This document shows positions 27,903 to 37,300 of a DNA stretch of 64,000 nt, piece by piece (position 1 is the first letter of the stretch; every line of letters begins with the position of its first letter). Under the pieces are notes generated by a model that did no database searches, was not told the origin of the DNA, and saw only the letters and a list, made by a program, of their open reading frames with translations. A program made the position numbers and the translations under genes. Location of the stretch: positions 62,001 through 126,000 of the forward strand of contig JACKDL010000004.1 of NCBI GenBank assembly GCA_020633555.1. Direction: 5' to 3'. This stretch comes from Myxococcales bacterium. Lineage in GTDB: Bacteria > Myxococcota_A > Bradymonadia > UBA7976 > UBA1532.

Positions 27903-29350
27903 CTGACACGAGCACGCTGACCAACTTCGCCCCGCTGGTCCTCGACCTGATGGTGGTGTTCACCGCGCTGCTGGTGCTGGCCACCGACATCCTGCTGCCT
28001 GCGGGCCGCAAGAAGGGCCTGGGGCAGCTCACCGCGGTGGCGCTGGCGGGCATCCTGGGCCTGAGCTTCGTGGTGGACACCAGCGGGCTGGCCTTCTCGG
28101 GCGCCTACGAGGGCAGCGCCTGGACGCTGTTCTTCAAGCGCCTGTTCCTGGGCGTGGGCGCGCTGGTGGCCCTGGGCGGCACCGAGCACGTGGATCAGCG
28201 CTACCCCGGGCGCCAGGGCGAGCTGTGGCTGCTGCTGCTCAGCACCCTGCTGGGCATGATGCTGCTGCCCGGCGCCCGCAACCTCATCCTGTTCGTGGTG
28301 GCCTTCGAGCTCATGGGGCTGCCCCTGGTGCTCATGGCCGCCTGGCCCAAGACCGAGGACGCCGACGGCCCCGGCCGCAAGGCCCCCGAGGCCGCCCTGA
28401 AGCTGTACGTGGTGAGCGCCGCCAGCACGGCCATCACCGGCATGGGCATGGCGCTGCTGTTCGGCGCCAGCGGCAGCCTGGCGCTGGCCGATCTGGCGGG
28501 CGCCCCGCAGACCCCGCTGCTGTGGCTGGGGCTGTTCACGGTGATCGCCGGCCTGAGCTTCAAGGTGGGCGCGGTGCCCTTCCACCAGTGGGTGCCCGAC
28601 ACCTACGAGGGCGCGCCCACGCCCGTGGTGGGCTTCCTGTCGGTGGCCCCCAAGGCCGCGGGCCTGGCGGCCTTCGCGCTGATCCTGCTGGAGGCCTTCG
28701 GCTCGGCGCAGGCCCGCTGGCTGCCGGTGATGCTGTTCCTGACGGTGATCACCCTGGTGGTGGGCAACGCCCTGGCCGTGCCGCAGAACGACGCCAAGCG
28801 GCTGCTGGCGTACTCGGGCATCGCGCAAATCGGCTACATGCTCATCGCGGTGGTCATCGGCACCGAGGCCGGGCAGGCCGTGCTGCTGTTCTATCTGGCC
28901 GGCTACGCGGTGACGAACCTGGGCGCCTTCCTGGTGATCGAGGCGGTCACGGGCGACGCGCCGGACGCCGATCTGGGGCGGTTCGCGGGGCTGTATCAGC
29001 GGGCGCCGGGCCTGGCCTTCGCGCTGCTGATCTTCCTGCTGTCGCTGGCGGGCATCCCGTTCGTGGTGGGCTTCTGGGCCAAGCTGTATGTGTTCATGGC
29101 CGCCTACGAGGCGGGCCTGGGCTGGCTGGTCGGTTTGGGCGCGGCGCTGTCGATCCTGGCGCTGTTCTACTACCTGCGGCTGGCGAAGGCCGTGTACCTG
29201 CGGTCTGTCGACGATCCGCAGCCGGTGGCGGCGGGCGGCGGGCTGAAGCTGGCCATCTGGCTGTGCCTGGCCGGGACCATCGGGTTCGGGGCCTGGCCGG
29301 CGCCGGTGGTGGACGCTGCGCGGGCGGCGGCGGCGGCATTCGGGGGGTGA
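27899..29350 (+). CDS. nuoN: NADH-quinone oxidoreductase subunit N
   Basis: 483 residues with 13-14 transmembrane helices. Diagnostic segments are FELMGLPLVLMAAW (TM5 Glu), VPFHQWVPDTYEGAPTPVVG and AKRLLAYSGIAQIGYML. Last gene of the complex I operon; the tandem repeat array begins about 55 bases after its stop. The operon runs nuoA-B-C-D-H-I-J-K-L-M-N with no nuoE, nuoF or nuoG interleaved. Confidence 0.96.
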   Translation: MTDTSTLTNFAPLVLDLMVVFTALLVLATDILLPAGRKKGLGQLTAVALAGILGLSFVVDTSGLAFSGAYEGSAWTLFFKRLFLGVGALVALGGTEHVDQRYPGRQGELWLLLLSTLLGMMLLPGARNLILFVVAFELMGLPLVLMAAWPKTEDADGPGRKAPEAALKLYVVSAASTAITGMGMALLFGASGSLALADLAGAPQTPLLWLGLFTVIAGLSFKVGAVPFHQWVPDTYEGAPTPVVGFLSVAPKAAGLAAFALILLEAFGSAQARWLPVMLFLTVITLVVGNALAVPQNDAKRLLAYSGIAQIGYMLIAVVIGTEAGQAVLLFYLAGYAVTNLGAFLVIEAVTGDAPDADLGRFAGLYQRAPGLAFALLIFLLSLAGIPFVVGFWAKLYVFMAAYEAGLGWLVGLGAALSILALFYYLRLAKAVYLRSVDDPQPVAAGGGLKLAIWLCLAGTIGFGAWPAPVVDAARAAAAAFGG

Positions 29351-29406
29351 GCGCTCGGCGCTTGGCCTGATCTCTTGTCTCTTCTCTTTGAGTCGGCGCT
29401 TGCGGT

Positions 29407-31296
29407 GGTGGATCGCGGCGTGCCCGTGCGATCTGCCGCTGGGGTGGTGTGTCGGGTTGGACCGGCTGGCGCCGGTCCAACCCTTTGCGGGGCGGCCGAC
29501 GTCTCGGCGCGGGCGCAGGGGGTGGCGCCGCAGTCGCTATCCTCGGGGCGGTGCCCGGCTGGGGCCGGGCCCCTGCCCCTGCGGGCGCTCCCGCGTCGCC
29601 ACCCCCTGCGCCCGCTCCGTGGCGGTCGGCTGTGGGGTTGGGGGAGAGGAAGTGGATCGGGGCGTTGTGGGCGGATTGGGTGATGGCGGTGTTCGCCCGG
29701 TTGTGTGATGGACCGTGGCCGAGATGCACGACCGACCGTTGGAGTGGTGTGTCGGGTTGGACCGGCTGGCGCCGGTCCAACCCTGTGCGCGGGCGCAGGG
29801 GTATGGCGCTGCAGTCGCTATCCTCGGGGCGGTGCCCGGCTGGGGCCAGGGCCCCTGCCTGCGGGCGCTCCTGCGTCGCCACCCCCCTGCGCCCGCTCCG
29901 TGGCGGTCGGCTGTGGGGTTGGGGAGAGGAAGTGGATCAGGGCGTTGTGAGCGGATTGGGTGATGGCGGTGTTCGCCCGGTTGTGTGATGGACCGTGGCG
30001 TGTATGTGTGATCTGCCGTTGGAGTGGTGTGTCGGGTTGGACCGGCTGGCGCCGGTCCAACCTCTCTGCGAGGGGCGGACGACGCGCTCGGCGCGGGCGC
30101 AGGGGCGGCGCCGCAGTCGCTATCCTCGGGGCGGTGCCCGGCTGGGGCCAGGGCCCTGCCCTGCGGGCGCTCCCGCGTCGCCACCCCCTGCGCCCGCTCC
30201 GTGGCGGTCGGCTGTGGGGTTGGGGGAGAGGAAGTGGATCGGGGCGTTGTGGGCGGATTGGGTGATGGCGGTGTTCGCCCGGTTGTGTGATGGACCGTGG
30301 CGTGTATGTGTGATCTGCCGTTGGGTGGTGTGTCGGGTTGGACCGGCTGGCGCCGGTCCAACCCTGTGCGGGGCGGCCGACGTCTCGGCGCGGGCGCAGG
30401 GGCGCCGCAGTCGCTATCCTCGGGGCGGTGCCCGGCTGGGGCCGGGCCCCTGCTGCAGGCGCTCCCGCGTCGCCACCCCCTGCGCCCGCTCCGTGGTGGT
30501 CGGCTGTGGGGTTGGGGGAGAGGAAGTGGATCGGGGCGTTGTCGTTGGAGTGAGTGATGGCGGTGCGCGCCAGGTCGGGTGATGAATCTTGGCGTGCATG
30601 TGTGATCTGCCGCTGGGGTGGTGTGTCGGGTTGGACCGGCTGGCGCCGGTCCAACCTTTTAGGGGGCGGCCGACGTCTCGGCGCGGGCGCAGGGGGTGGC
30701 GCCGCAGTCGCTATCCTCGGGGCGGTGCCCGGCTGGGGCCGGGCCCCTGCCCCAGCGGGCGCTCCGCGTCGCCACCCCCTGCGCCCGCTCCGTGGTGGTC
30801 GGCTGTGGGGTTGGGGGAGAGGAAGTGGATCGGGGCGTTGTGGGCGGATTGGGTGATGGCGGTGTTCGCCCGGTTGTGTGATGGATCGTGGCGTCCATGT
30901 GTGATCTGCCGTTGGAGTGGTGTGTCGGGTTGGACCGGCTGGCGCCGGTCCAACCTGTGGTGGGGCGGTTGACCGACGTCTCGGCGCGGGCGCAGGGGCG
31001 GCGCCACAGTCGCTATCCTCGGGGCGGTGCCCGGCTGGGGCCGGGCCCTGCCCCTGCGGGCGCTCCCGCGTCGCCACCCCCTGCGCCCGCTCCGTGGTGG
31101 TCGGCTGAGGGGATGGGGGAGAGGAAGTGGATCGGGGCGTTGTGGGCGGATTGGGTGATGGCAGTGTTCGCCCGGTCGTGTGATGGATCGTGGCCGAGAT
31201 GCACGACCGACCGTTGGAGTGGTGTGTCGGGTTGGGCCGGCGGGCGCCGGTCCAACCCTGTGCGTGGCGGCCGACGGCTCGGCGCGGGCGCAGGGG
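29407..31296. repeat. seven-copy tandem array of ~280-302 bp hairpin-rich units
   Basis: Seven units are anchored by the 13-bp hairpin GGGTTGGACCGGC-TGGC-GCCGGTCCAACCC (arms stated separately), which begins at 29454, 29754, 30034, 30335, 30628, 30927 and 31229. Spacings are 300, 280, 301, 293, 299 and 302; the seventh unit is cut short at 31296. Each full unit then carries GTCTCGGCGCGGGCGCAGGG, the CAGTCGCTATCCTCGGGGCG block, GCCCGGC-TGGG-GCCGGGC, GCGGG-CGCT-CCCGC, and CGCCACCCCCTGCGC, the reverse complement of GCGCAGGGGGTGGCG upstream (perfect in copies 1 and 5). Spacer lengths vary by a few bases, breaking any reading frame, so this is not coding. Two variants precede the hairpin: CCGAGATGCACGACC (before copies 2 and 7) and CGTGTATGTGTGATC (or close) before copies 3-6. 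It sits between convergent genes. Confidence 0.93.
29454..29753. repeat. reference unit of the array (copy 1)
   Basis: This 300-base unit shows the nested symmetry best. A short hairpin lies at 29454-29483. The arm GCGCAGGGGGTGGCG at 29513-29527 pairs perfectly with CGCCACCCCCTGCGC at 29597-29611. Inside that 69-base loop lie two smaller stems (GCCCGGC/GCCGGGC and GCGGG/CCCGC). The remaining ~140 bases, ending in a GT-rich segment, have no obvious symmetry. The outer pairing extends further through GGCGCGGG with CCCGCTCC, with one mismatch. The fold could exist as RNA from either strand. Confidence 0.8.
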
Positions 31297-31659
31297 GCGG
31301 ACCTTGAAGGACGTGGAGGGCTGACGGGGGTCGAGCGCAGGGACGGCATCGAAGGGTAGGCCGGTCTGCGCCGGGGCCGCGGGCAGGGTGGCGCCGTCGA
31401 TGGCGACGCCCACCCGTTGCTCGGCGGCGACGTCGACTTCCTGGGTCTGCCAGGGGGCGCGCCAGCGGATGCCGAGCAAGGGACCATAGGCGGCGAAAGC
31501 GTGGGACCCGACGAGGACGGCGCCTACGCGGAAGACCCCGTGGAGCGCCAGGACGCGGAGCACCGTGCCCGCCGTGCGGTCTGGGCCCTGGGCGCCGGCT
31601 GCGCGGAGCATCTCGACCTGCCTGGCGCTCACATCCAGTGGGTTATACGCCGAGTTCAT
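31297..31659 (-). pseudogene. N-terminal fragment of nucleotidyltransferase-fold protein cut by the array
   Basis: The ATG at 31659 opens a frame whose first ~121 residues resemble the GSU2403-type nucleotidyltransferase-fold family: VLVGSHAFAAYGPLLGIRW (the GS and substrate loop), TQEVDVAAE (metal-binding D-x-D region, here EVDVA) and the STSFKVR strand. Family members continue with G-x-LRVDLLTP and about 150 more residues. Here, immediately after FKVR (31297), the sequence becomes array DNA. The frame stays open through the array only because the repeats lack stops on this strand. The C-terminal half is not found at the array's other edge, so the gene is truncated and probably non-functional. 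Confidence 0.75.
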
Positions 31660-31741
31660 GAATGCAGCGTGTAACCTGCGCGAGGCCCTGTCGAGGGGGC
31701 CTGACGGGCGCCGGAGCAGGGCGGGGGCGTGTGCCCCGGGG

Positions 31742-32428
31742 TCAGAACGCCTGACCGGGCTCGTTGAGGCGCGGGCGGCGGCGCTGGGCGGCGCGCCAGC
31801 GCTGGGCGCGGCGGGCGACGTCGGGTTGGGTCAAGGGCTTGGGCAGGTAGTGGGTCTCGGCGGTCAGGCGGCCGGAAGGTTCGACGGTGTAGCGGACGGC
31901 CAGGGTGTAGCCGATGACGGCCAGGGGGCGATCCTCGGGGCGGTGTTGCTTGGGGACGCAGGCCACACAGGGGGCGCAGCCGGCGCCCGGGCTGCAGGGG
32001 CACGGGGGGCAGTCGCGGGCTTCCAGCGTGGGGCCCAGCCAGAGCTGCACCCAGGTGAGGTGGAACAGGGCCTGAACGGCGCCGGTCTCGGGGTCGGTGG
32101 TCAGCCAGAGCTGGATCTCTTCGGCCGGCTTGGGTGGGGGCGTCAGGCCCTTGGGGAGCTTGAGCTTTTGGCGCCGCAGCAGGGGGGCGGTGCGGTCGTC
32201 CAGGGCCAGGCGGGTCTGGAGGAAGCGCTGGCGCAGCAGGGGTTCCAGGTCGGGCGGCAGCGCCGCGGGCTTGGGCGCGTCGGGGGCGGGCCGCAGGTCG
32301 GCCAGGGTCCAGGCGGTCACCTGCTGGGGTTGCACGGCGTCGTCTTCAGAGGCGACGGACACGCCCACGGGTGTCGGGGCGCCCCAGGCCGGCCAGGTCA
32401 CGAGCAGCAGGCAGAGGACGGTGCGCAT
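31742..32428 (-). CDS. secreted protein of unknown function
   Basis: 228 residues. The signal peptide is MRTVLCLLLVTWPAWGA (cleavage after AWG-A). The mature part is rich in Pro and Leu, with a compact Cys cluster CPPCPCSPGAGCAPCVAC at ~145-165 (seven Cys in 18 residues), which could bind metal or form tight disulfides. The C-terminus is basic. No family recognised. The divergent 190-base region up to 32620 holds both promoters. Confidence 0.7.
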   Translation of the reverse strand: MRTVLCLLLVTWPAWGAPTPVGVSVASEDDAVQPQQVTAWTLADLRPAPDAPKPAALPPDLEPLLRQRFLQTRLALDDRTAPLLRRQKLKLPKGLTPPPKPAEEIQLWLTTDPETGAVQALFHLTWVQLWLGPTLEARDCPPCPCSPGAGCAPCVACVPKQHRPEDRPLAVIGYTLAVRYTVEPSGRLTAETHYLPKPLTQPDVARRAQRWRAAQRRRPRLNEPGQAF

Positions 32429-32620
32429 GGGGACTCCCCGAAGTTCGGCCGGCGGCCGACGGGCCTTCCTGGCAGGTATTCCAATCGGGCCATGTGAGCG
32501 TGGGGGGCACCCTGGGTCCGAGGTGACAGGGGGCGCTGGCCAGACCGGGCGCCGTCACCGAACCCCCCCCAGGGCCAGGGCGGGGTGCCCTGCGCGCCAA
32601 CCACATGGGAGGACGAAGGC

Positions 32621-33127
32621 ATGTTCAAGCACACCGTGATCCTGGGGGCACTGTTCGGGCTGGTCTCCGTGGCGTCGCCGGCGCTGGCCGACGAGAGCAA
32701 CTGGGGGAGCTGCGAGTCGGCCATCAAGAGCTGCACCGAGAAGGACGGCGAGTTCCAGCGCCTGACCGACGCCGTGGCCAGCGCCTGCAAGGAGATCAGC
32801 GACTGCAACCTGAGCAAGAAGCAGTGGAAGGCCGAGAAGACCTGGCTGAAGAACGCGAAGAAGAGCTGCAAGAAGAAGTGCGGCGTGGACTTCAAGAAGG
32901 ACCGGAAGGGCGAGAAGGCGTGCAAGCAGGGCTGCGGGAGCGCCTATGACCGGGGCTGGAGCGACCTGCTGAGCGACGAGCGGGCGAACAAGAGCCGCAA
33001 GTACTGCCGCCAGAAGTACCAGAGCCAGGACTGCAAGCGCGCCCGCACCGAGCTGGGCGGCTACCTGGCGAAGCGCACGCTGTCGTGTGGCGCGTCGCTG
33101 TACTTCGCCTGCAACGCCAAGAAGTAG
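32621..33127 (+). CDS. small secreted Lys/Cys-rich protein
   Basis: 168 residues; ATG with GGAGGACGAAGGC upstream. Signal peptide MFKHTVILGALFGLVSVASPALA, cleaved before DESNW. The mature chain is helical and highly charged (many Lys, Arg, Glu and Asp), with about 12 Cys in CxxxC and Cx6-8C spacing (for example CKKKCGVDF, CKQGCGSAY). The composition differs from the Ala/Gly/Pro-rich neighbours. It could be a disulfide-stabilised periplasmic helical bundle. I do not recognise a family. Confidence 0.75.
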   Translation: MFKHTVILGALFGLVSVASPALADESNWGSCESAIKSCTEKDGEFQRLTDAVASACKEISDCNLSKKQWKAEKTWLKNAKKSCKKKCGVDFKKDRKGEKACKQGCGSAYDRGWSDLLSDERANKSRKYCRQKYQSQDCKRARTELGGYLAKRTLSCGASLYFACNAKK

Positions 33128-33303
33128 CGCTCGCCGTCGTGCCACGCGGGGCGTGTGGCCGCGCCTGCGTCCACGCAGGCCCCTGTCGCGGCGCCCCGAC
33201 AATTAGATCGACACCCGGAGATCCCCGCGTCGAAGATGGGACGTGTCTCTCGGAGCCGCCCGGCTCCGGGTCGCCTCAGCCCTGACTCCGAAGTGGGTGC
33301 GAC

Positions 33304-34326
33304 ATGGATTCGAAGCCGGCGCTGCGCGCCGCCCGGTGGTGCGTCGCGTGGGCCGCCCTCGCCTGGTGGGGGGTGTGCGGGGCTTCGCCGCCCGGCGAGT
33401 GTCAGCCGGCCTGGCAGCTCGCGGGGGCGGCCGAGGTCGCCTCGGCGGACGAGTCCGCGACGGTGCCGAAGGCCTGGAGCGATGCCCTGACGCAGGTGGC
33501 CGAGTGCCTCGCCGCTCAGCCAGAGGCCTGCGTCGAGATCGAGGGGCAGACCGATGACACGCCCTTCCCACCGCACGTGGTGGCGGCCATGGGCGGGCCG
33601 CAGGCGGCCCAGCTCCTGCGGGCCCATGGGCGGGCGGTGAGCGTGGCGGCCCACCTGCGGCAGCTCGGCGTGGCCCCCGGGCAGCTCCGCGAGGCCCCAC
33701 CGAACACGAAGGCCGAGGCGCGGGGGGTGGCCCTGCGGCTCATCGAGGCCTGCGCCGACCGCGCCCCGTCCGAGGTCACCTCGGTCCTGTCGCAGACCTT
33801 CAACATCGAATACGAGGCCGTCCGCGCGCAGCGGGCGTCCGACTCGCTGTGGTGGGCCGACGCCGGGCTGGCCTTCGACTGGCTGGTCTCGGAGCCCGGG
33901 TCGCTGCTCGACGGGCAGCTTCGGGTCGGGATCGGCTGGCTGACCCACAAGGTCTACGCCCGCGTCTTTGGCGGGGTCCTCGTCGGTGACTCCGAGAACC
34001 ACCGGGTGGCGGGGGAGTACGGCGGGGCGGTGGGCTACCGCCCGCTCCAGTGGTTGGACGTCGGCGCCTTCGGCAGCCACCGGGTGGCTTCGCGCGCCGT
34101 GAGTGACGGCTGGTTCGAGCAGGCCTGGACCGTGGGCCTCGAGAGCGCCCAGCGGCTGTGGCAGCCGCAAGCGGGGACGGGCCTGTGGATCACCGAGAGC
34201 GTCGCGCCGCTGGGGCAGCGCTGGCGCCGCGCCGAGGTGGTGGACGATCACGTCGAGGCCTTCCCGACTCGGACCTGGGGCTTGCTCCGGTTCAGCCTCA
34301 CGCTCTCTGTCCGGCAGCGGTTCTAG
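33304..34326 (+). CDS. OmpA-like plus beta-barrel outer-membrane protein
   Basis: 340 residues. The N-terminus is hydrophobic (residues 10-27) with a signal cleavage site near CGA. Residues ~40-155 resemble an OmpA C-like peptidoglycan-binding domain (VEIEGQTDD, then AHGRAVSVAAHLRQLGVAPGQL, the R-A-x-x-V-x-x-x-L helix). Residues ~185-340 alternate hydrophobic and polar residues in short strands ending in an aromatic (LSVRQRF), typical of an outer-membrane barrel. Ends three bases before the next gene. Function: likely an anchor between envelope and peptidoglycan; unproven. Confidence 0.7.
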   Translation: MDSKPALRAARWCVAWAALAWWGVCGASPPGECQPAWQLAGAAEVASADESATVPKAWSDALTQVAECLAAQPEACVEIEGQTDDTPFPPHVVAAMGGPQAAQLLRAHGRAVSVAAHLRQLGVAPGQLREAPPNTKAEARGVALRLIEACADRAPSEVTSVLSQTFNIEYEAVRAQRASDSLWWADAGLAFDWLVSEPGSLLDGQLRVGIGWLTHKVYARVFGGVLVGDSENHRVAGEYGGAVGYRPLQWLDVGAFGSHRVASRAVSDGWFEQAWTVGLESAQRLWQPQAGTGLWITESVAPLGQRWRRAEVVDDHVEAFPTRTWGLLRFSLTLSVRQRF

Positions 34327-34328
34327 AG

Positions 34329-37300
34329 ATGAACAGTCGACTTGGGGGGATCCCTGTGGTTGCAGTGCGCGCGCTGTGGGTCCTCGCGGCCCTGATCCTG
34401 GCTGGCTGTGGCGATCTGGTCACCGCAGGCGTCGAGCAGCCGTTCATCAGCCCGGTCTCCGGGCCGGCGGAGGGCGGCACCACGATCACCGTCTACGGCG
34501 AGGGCTTCCGCGCGAGCGCTCAGGTGCGCGTGGGCGGGCAGCCCGCGACGGCGGTGGCGTTCAAGGGCCAGGGGATCCTGCAGGCGGTCACGCCGCCGGG
34601 CCCCGTCGGGCCGGCGGACGTGGTGGTGTTGCACGGCGAGCGGGTGCACCTGGCCCTCCCCGGCGCCTTCACGTACCAGGGCGTCGAGTCGGCCCAGGTG
34701 TCGACGATCACGCCGGCCTCGGGCCCGGCTGAAGGGGGCACCGAGGTGACGCTCATCGGGTCGGGCTTCACCGCCGAGACGTCGGTCGTCTTCGGAGGCC
34801 GCGCGGCGCGCGAGGTGGTCTTCATCAACGATCAGCTCCTGCAGGTGGTCACCCCGCCCAGCCCGCCGGGCGCCGCCCCGGTGACGCTGTTCAAGCCGGG
34901 CACCTCGCCGACGACCGCCCCCACCGCCTTCGAGTTCGTCGAGGCGGTCCCCGAGGTCCCGGAGTCGGAGCCCCCACGGCTGCTCAGCGCCCAGGCCGTC
35001 GATCACACCCACGTCCTGTTGAGCTTCAGCGAGGCCCTGGATCCGTCGGCGGCCGACGCGCGCCACTACACGGTGGCGCCGGCGCTCGTGGTGGTGGGCG
35101 CGACGCTGCGTCCCCTGGACGCGCAGGTGCTCCTGGAGACCACGCCGATGACCGCGGGGGCCACCTACACGGTCACGGCGGCCGCGGACGTCACCGATCG
35201 CGCGGGCAACGGCCTGGACGCGAACGCCAACGCCGCCGCCTTCGATGCGCCGCTGATCGTCGACGACGGGATCCTGCCGCGGGTGGTGGGCGCGGTCTCC
35301 ACCGGCAACACCGAGGTCCTGGTGCGCTTCAGCCGGCCCATGGGCGACAGCGCGCTGGTGCCCGCGGCCTACGCGATCGTGCAGGAGAACGTGCACCCGG
35401 AGGCGGCCTACCTGGGCCTTTTGGAGGCGGCCTTCGTCAACGCCGAGCGGACGGCGGTGCAGCTCACGACGTATTCGCAGAGCGCGGTGACCTACCGGGT
35501 GACCGTCAGCGACGTGGCCGATCTGACCGGGCAGTCGCTGGCCCCGAAGACGCAGGTCGAGGGGGTGCTCATCGATCCGACCACCGCCGTGTTCGCGGGC
35601 ACCGCCGCCAACGCCGGCGACGGCACTCTGGTGGACTCGGACGGGGACGGCCTGTCGGACGCCCGGGAGCTGCGGGGGTGGGTCGTCTCGGTCACTACGC
35701 CGGCCGGCGTCACGCACAAGGAGGTGACCAGCGATCCGGGCGATCCGCGCCTGCCCGTGGACGACCCCCGCAATGTGGCCGCCGGCGACACGGACGGCGA
35801 CGGCCTGGGCGACGCCCTGGAGTACGAGCTGCGCACGGATCCCGGCTCAGGGGACACCGACGGCGACCGCCTGCGCGACGAAGAGGAGCACCGGGTGCTG
35901 TTCACCGAGCCGACGGCCGTCGACACCGACGGGGACGGGATCGACGATCGGCGCGAGGTGGAGTTCTTCAAGACCAACGCCCTGCTGGCGGACTCGGACG
36001 GCGACGGCCTGGACGACAACGTCGAGCTCTTCGAGATGAGCCGTGATCCGCGCGTCGCGGACATCCCGCAGTACACGCTGGAGTTCGGGGCCGTTCAGCT
36101 CCGCATCGACGAGCGCTACACCTACACCGACGAGGAGGGGCGCACCCGAACGGAGCGGTCGAGCACCAGCACGAACTTCGCCACCAGCCAGACCCTGCGG
36201 GCTCTGAAGAGCGAGAAGGTCACGGTGATCGCCGAGGGGCACGCCGAGGCCGGCCTCCAGAACTGCGCCAACGACTGCGGGAGCCTCGAGGTGCCGGGCA
36301 TCGGCATGTCGCCGGCGGCGCGGACCTTCGTGAAGGGGGGCTTCAAGGGGGGCGTGCACTACCTCACCCAGACCGACGACGAGTCGGTGCAAGACAGCCA
36401 GCAGGCCTTCGCCACGTCCATGGACCGGGGGCAGGACCTGAGCGCGAGCGCGAGCGTCACCCGGTCGGTGGTGGGCGCCAGCGTCCAGGTGGAGCTGACG
36501 GTGCGCAACCCGGGCTCGCTGTCCATCGCCATCTCGACCCCGGTGCTGACCCTGCAGACCACCGATCCCCAGGACCCCCGCCGCCTGATCCCGGTGGCCA
36601 CTTTGGTGCCCGAGAGCGACCTGATGGGCGAGGAGCCCCTGGTGGTCAACATCGGGCCGGGGGAGGACGCGGGCCCGATCATCTTCGCGAACACCGACAT
36701 CCACCCCAGCCTGGTGGAGGACCTGATGCGCTCGCCCCGCGGGTTCGTGACGAGCCTGGTCAACTTCGACCTGGACACCAGCGACGGGCGGAACTTCGCG
36801 TACGGGCTGCAGACCATCACCGAGCGCACGGTCGGCCTGTACATCGACGACGGCACCGGCGAGATCGAGCGGGTGCACGCCATCGCGGCGGGGGTCTTGG
36901 GGCACCCGCGCGATGAGCTTCGCTGCCGGCCCCACGGCCCGTCGGCGGGGGCGGCGTGCGCGGACGACGCCGACTGCCCTGGCTCCGAGCCGTGCGCGGG
37001 GGGGCAGATCGTGGGCGGCTTCGCCGGCTTCGAGGGCACCGGCCCGGTGCGGGGCATCCCGGTCGACTTCATCCTGCGTGACACGATGGGCCTGCGGCAG
37101 GGCCGCCCCCCGGCCATCACGGCGGGGCCCAACGGGCAGCTCGACTCGGTGGTGGCTGGCGATGACCGGGTGACCCCGCCCGGGCCCGACGGGGTGGTGG
37201 TCCATGCGGGGCGCAACCTGCACCTGGAGACCCGGCTCGGGGGCGATGACACGTACCTCGAGGCGCCGGACGGGATCGTGGCGGGGCGCAACACCGTCGC

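Noticed and set aside
29407..31296. CRISPR array
   Set aside because: Repeat units are ~300 bp with internal structure and near-identical spacers; no short direct repeats with unique spacers and no cas genes.
29818..31659. 613-codon minus-strand frame through the repeat array, fused to the nucleotidyltransferase N-terminus
   Set aside because: It is open because the GC-rich repeat units lack stops on that strand; copy lengths differ by non-multiples of three and the product is Pro/Arg-rich noise. Only the first ~121 residues are protein-like.
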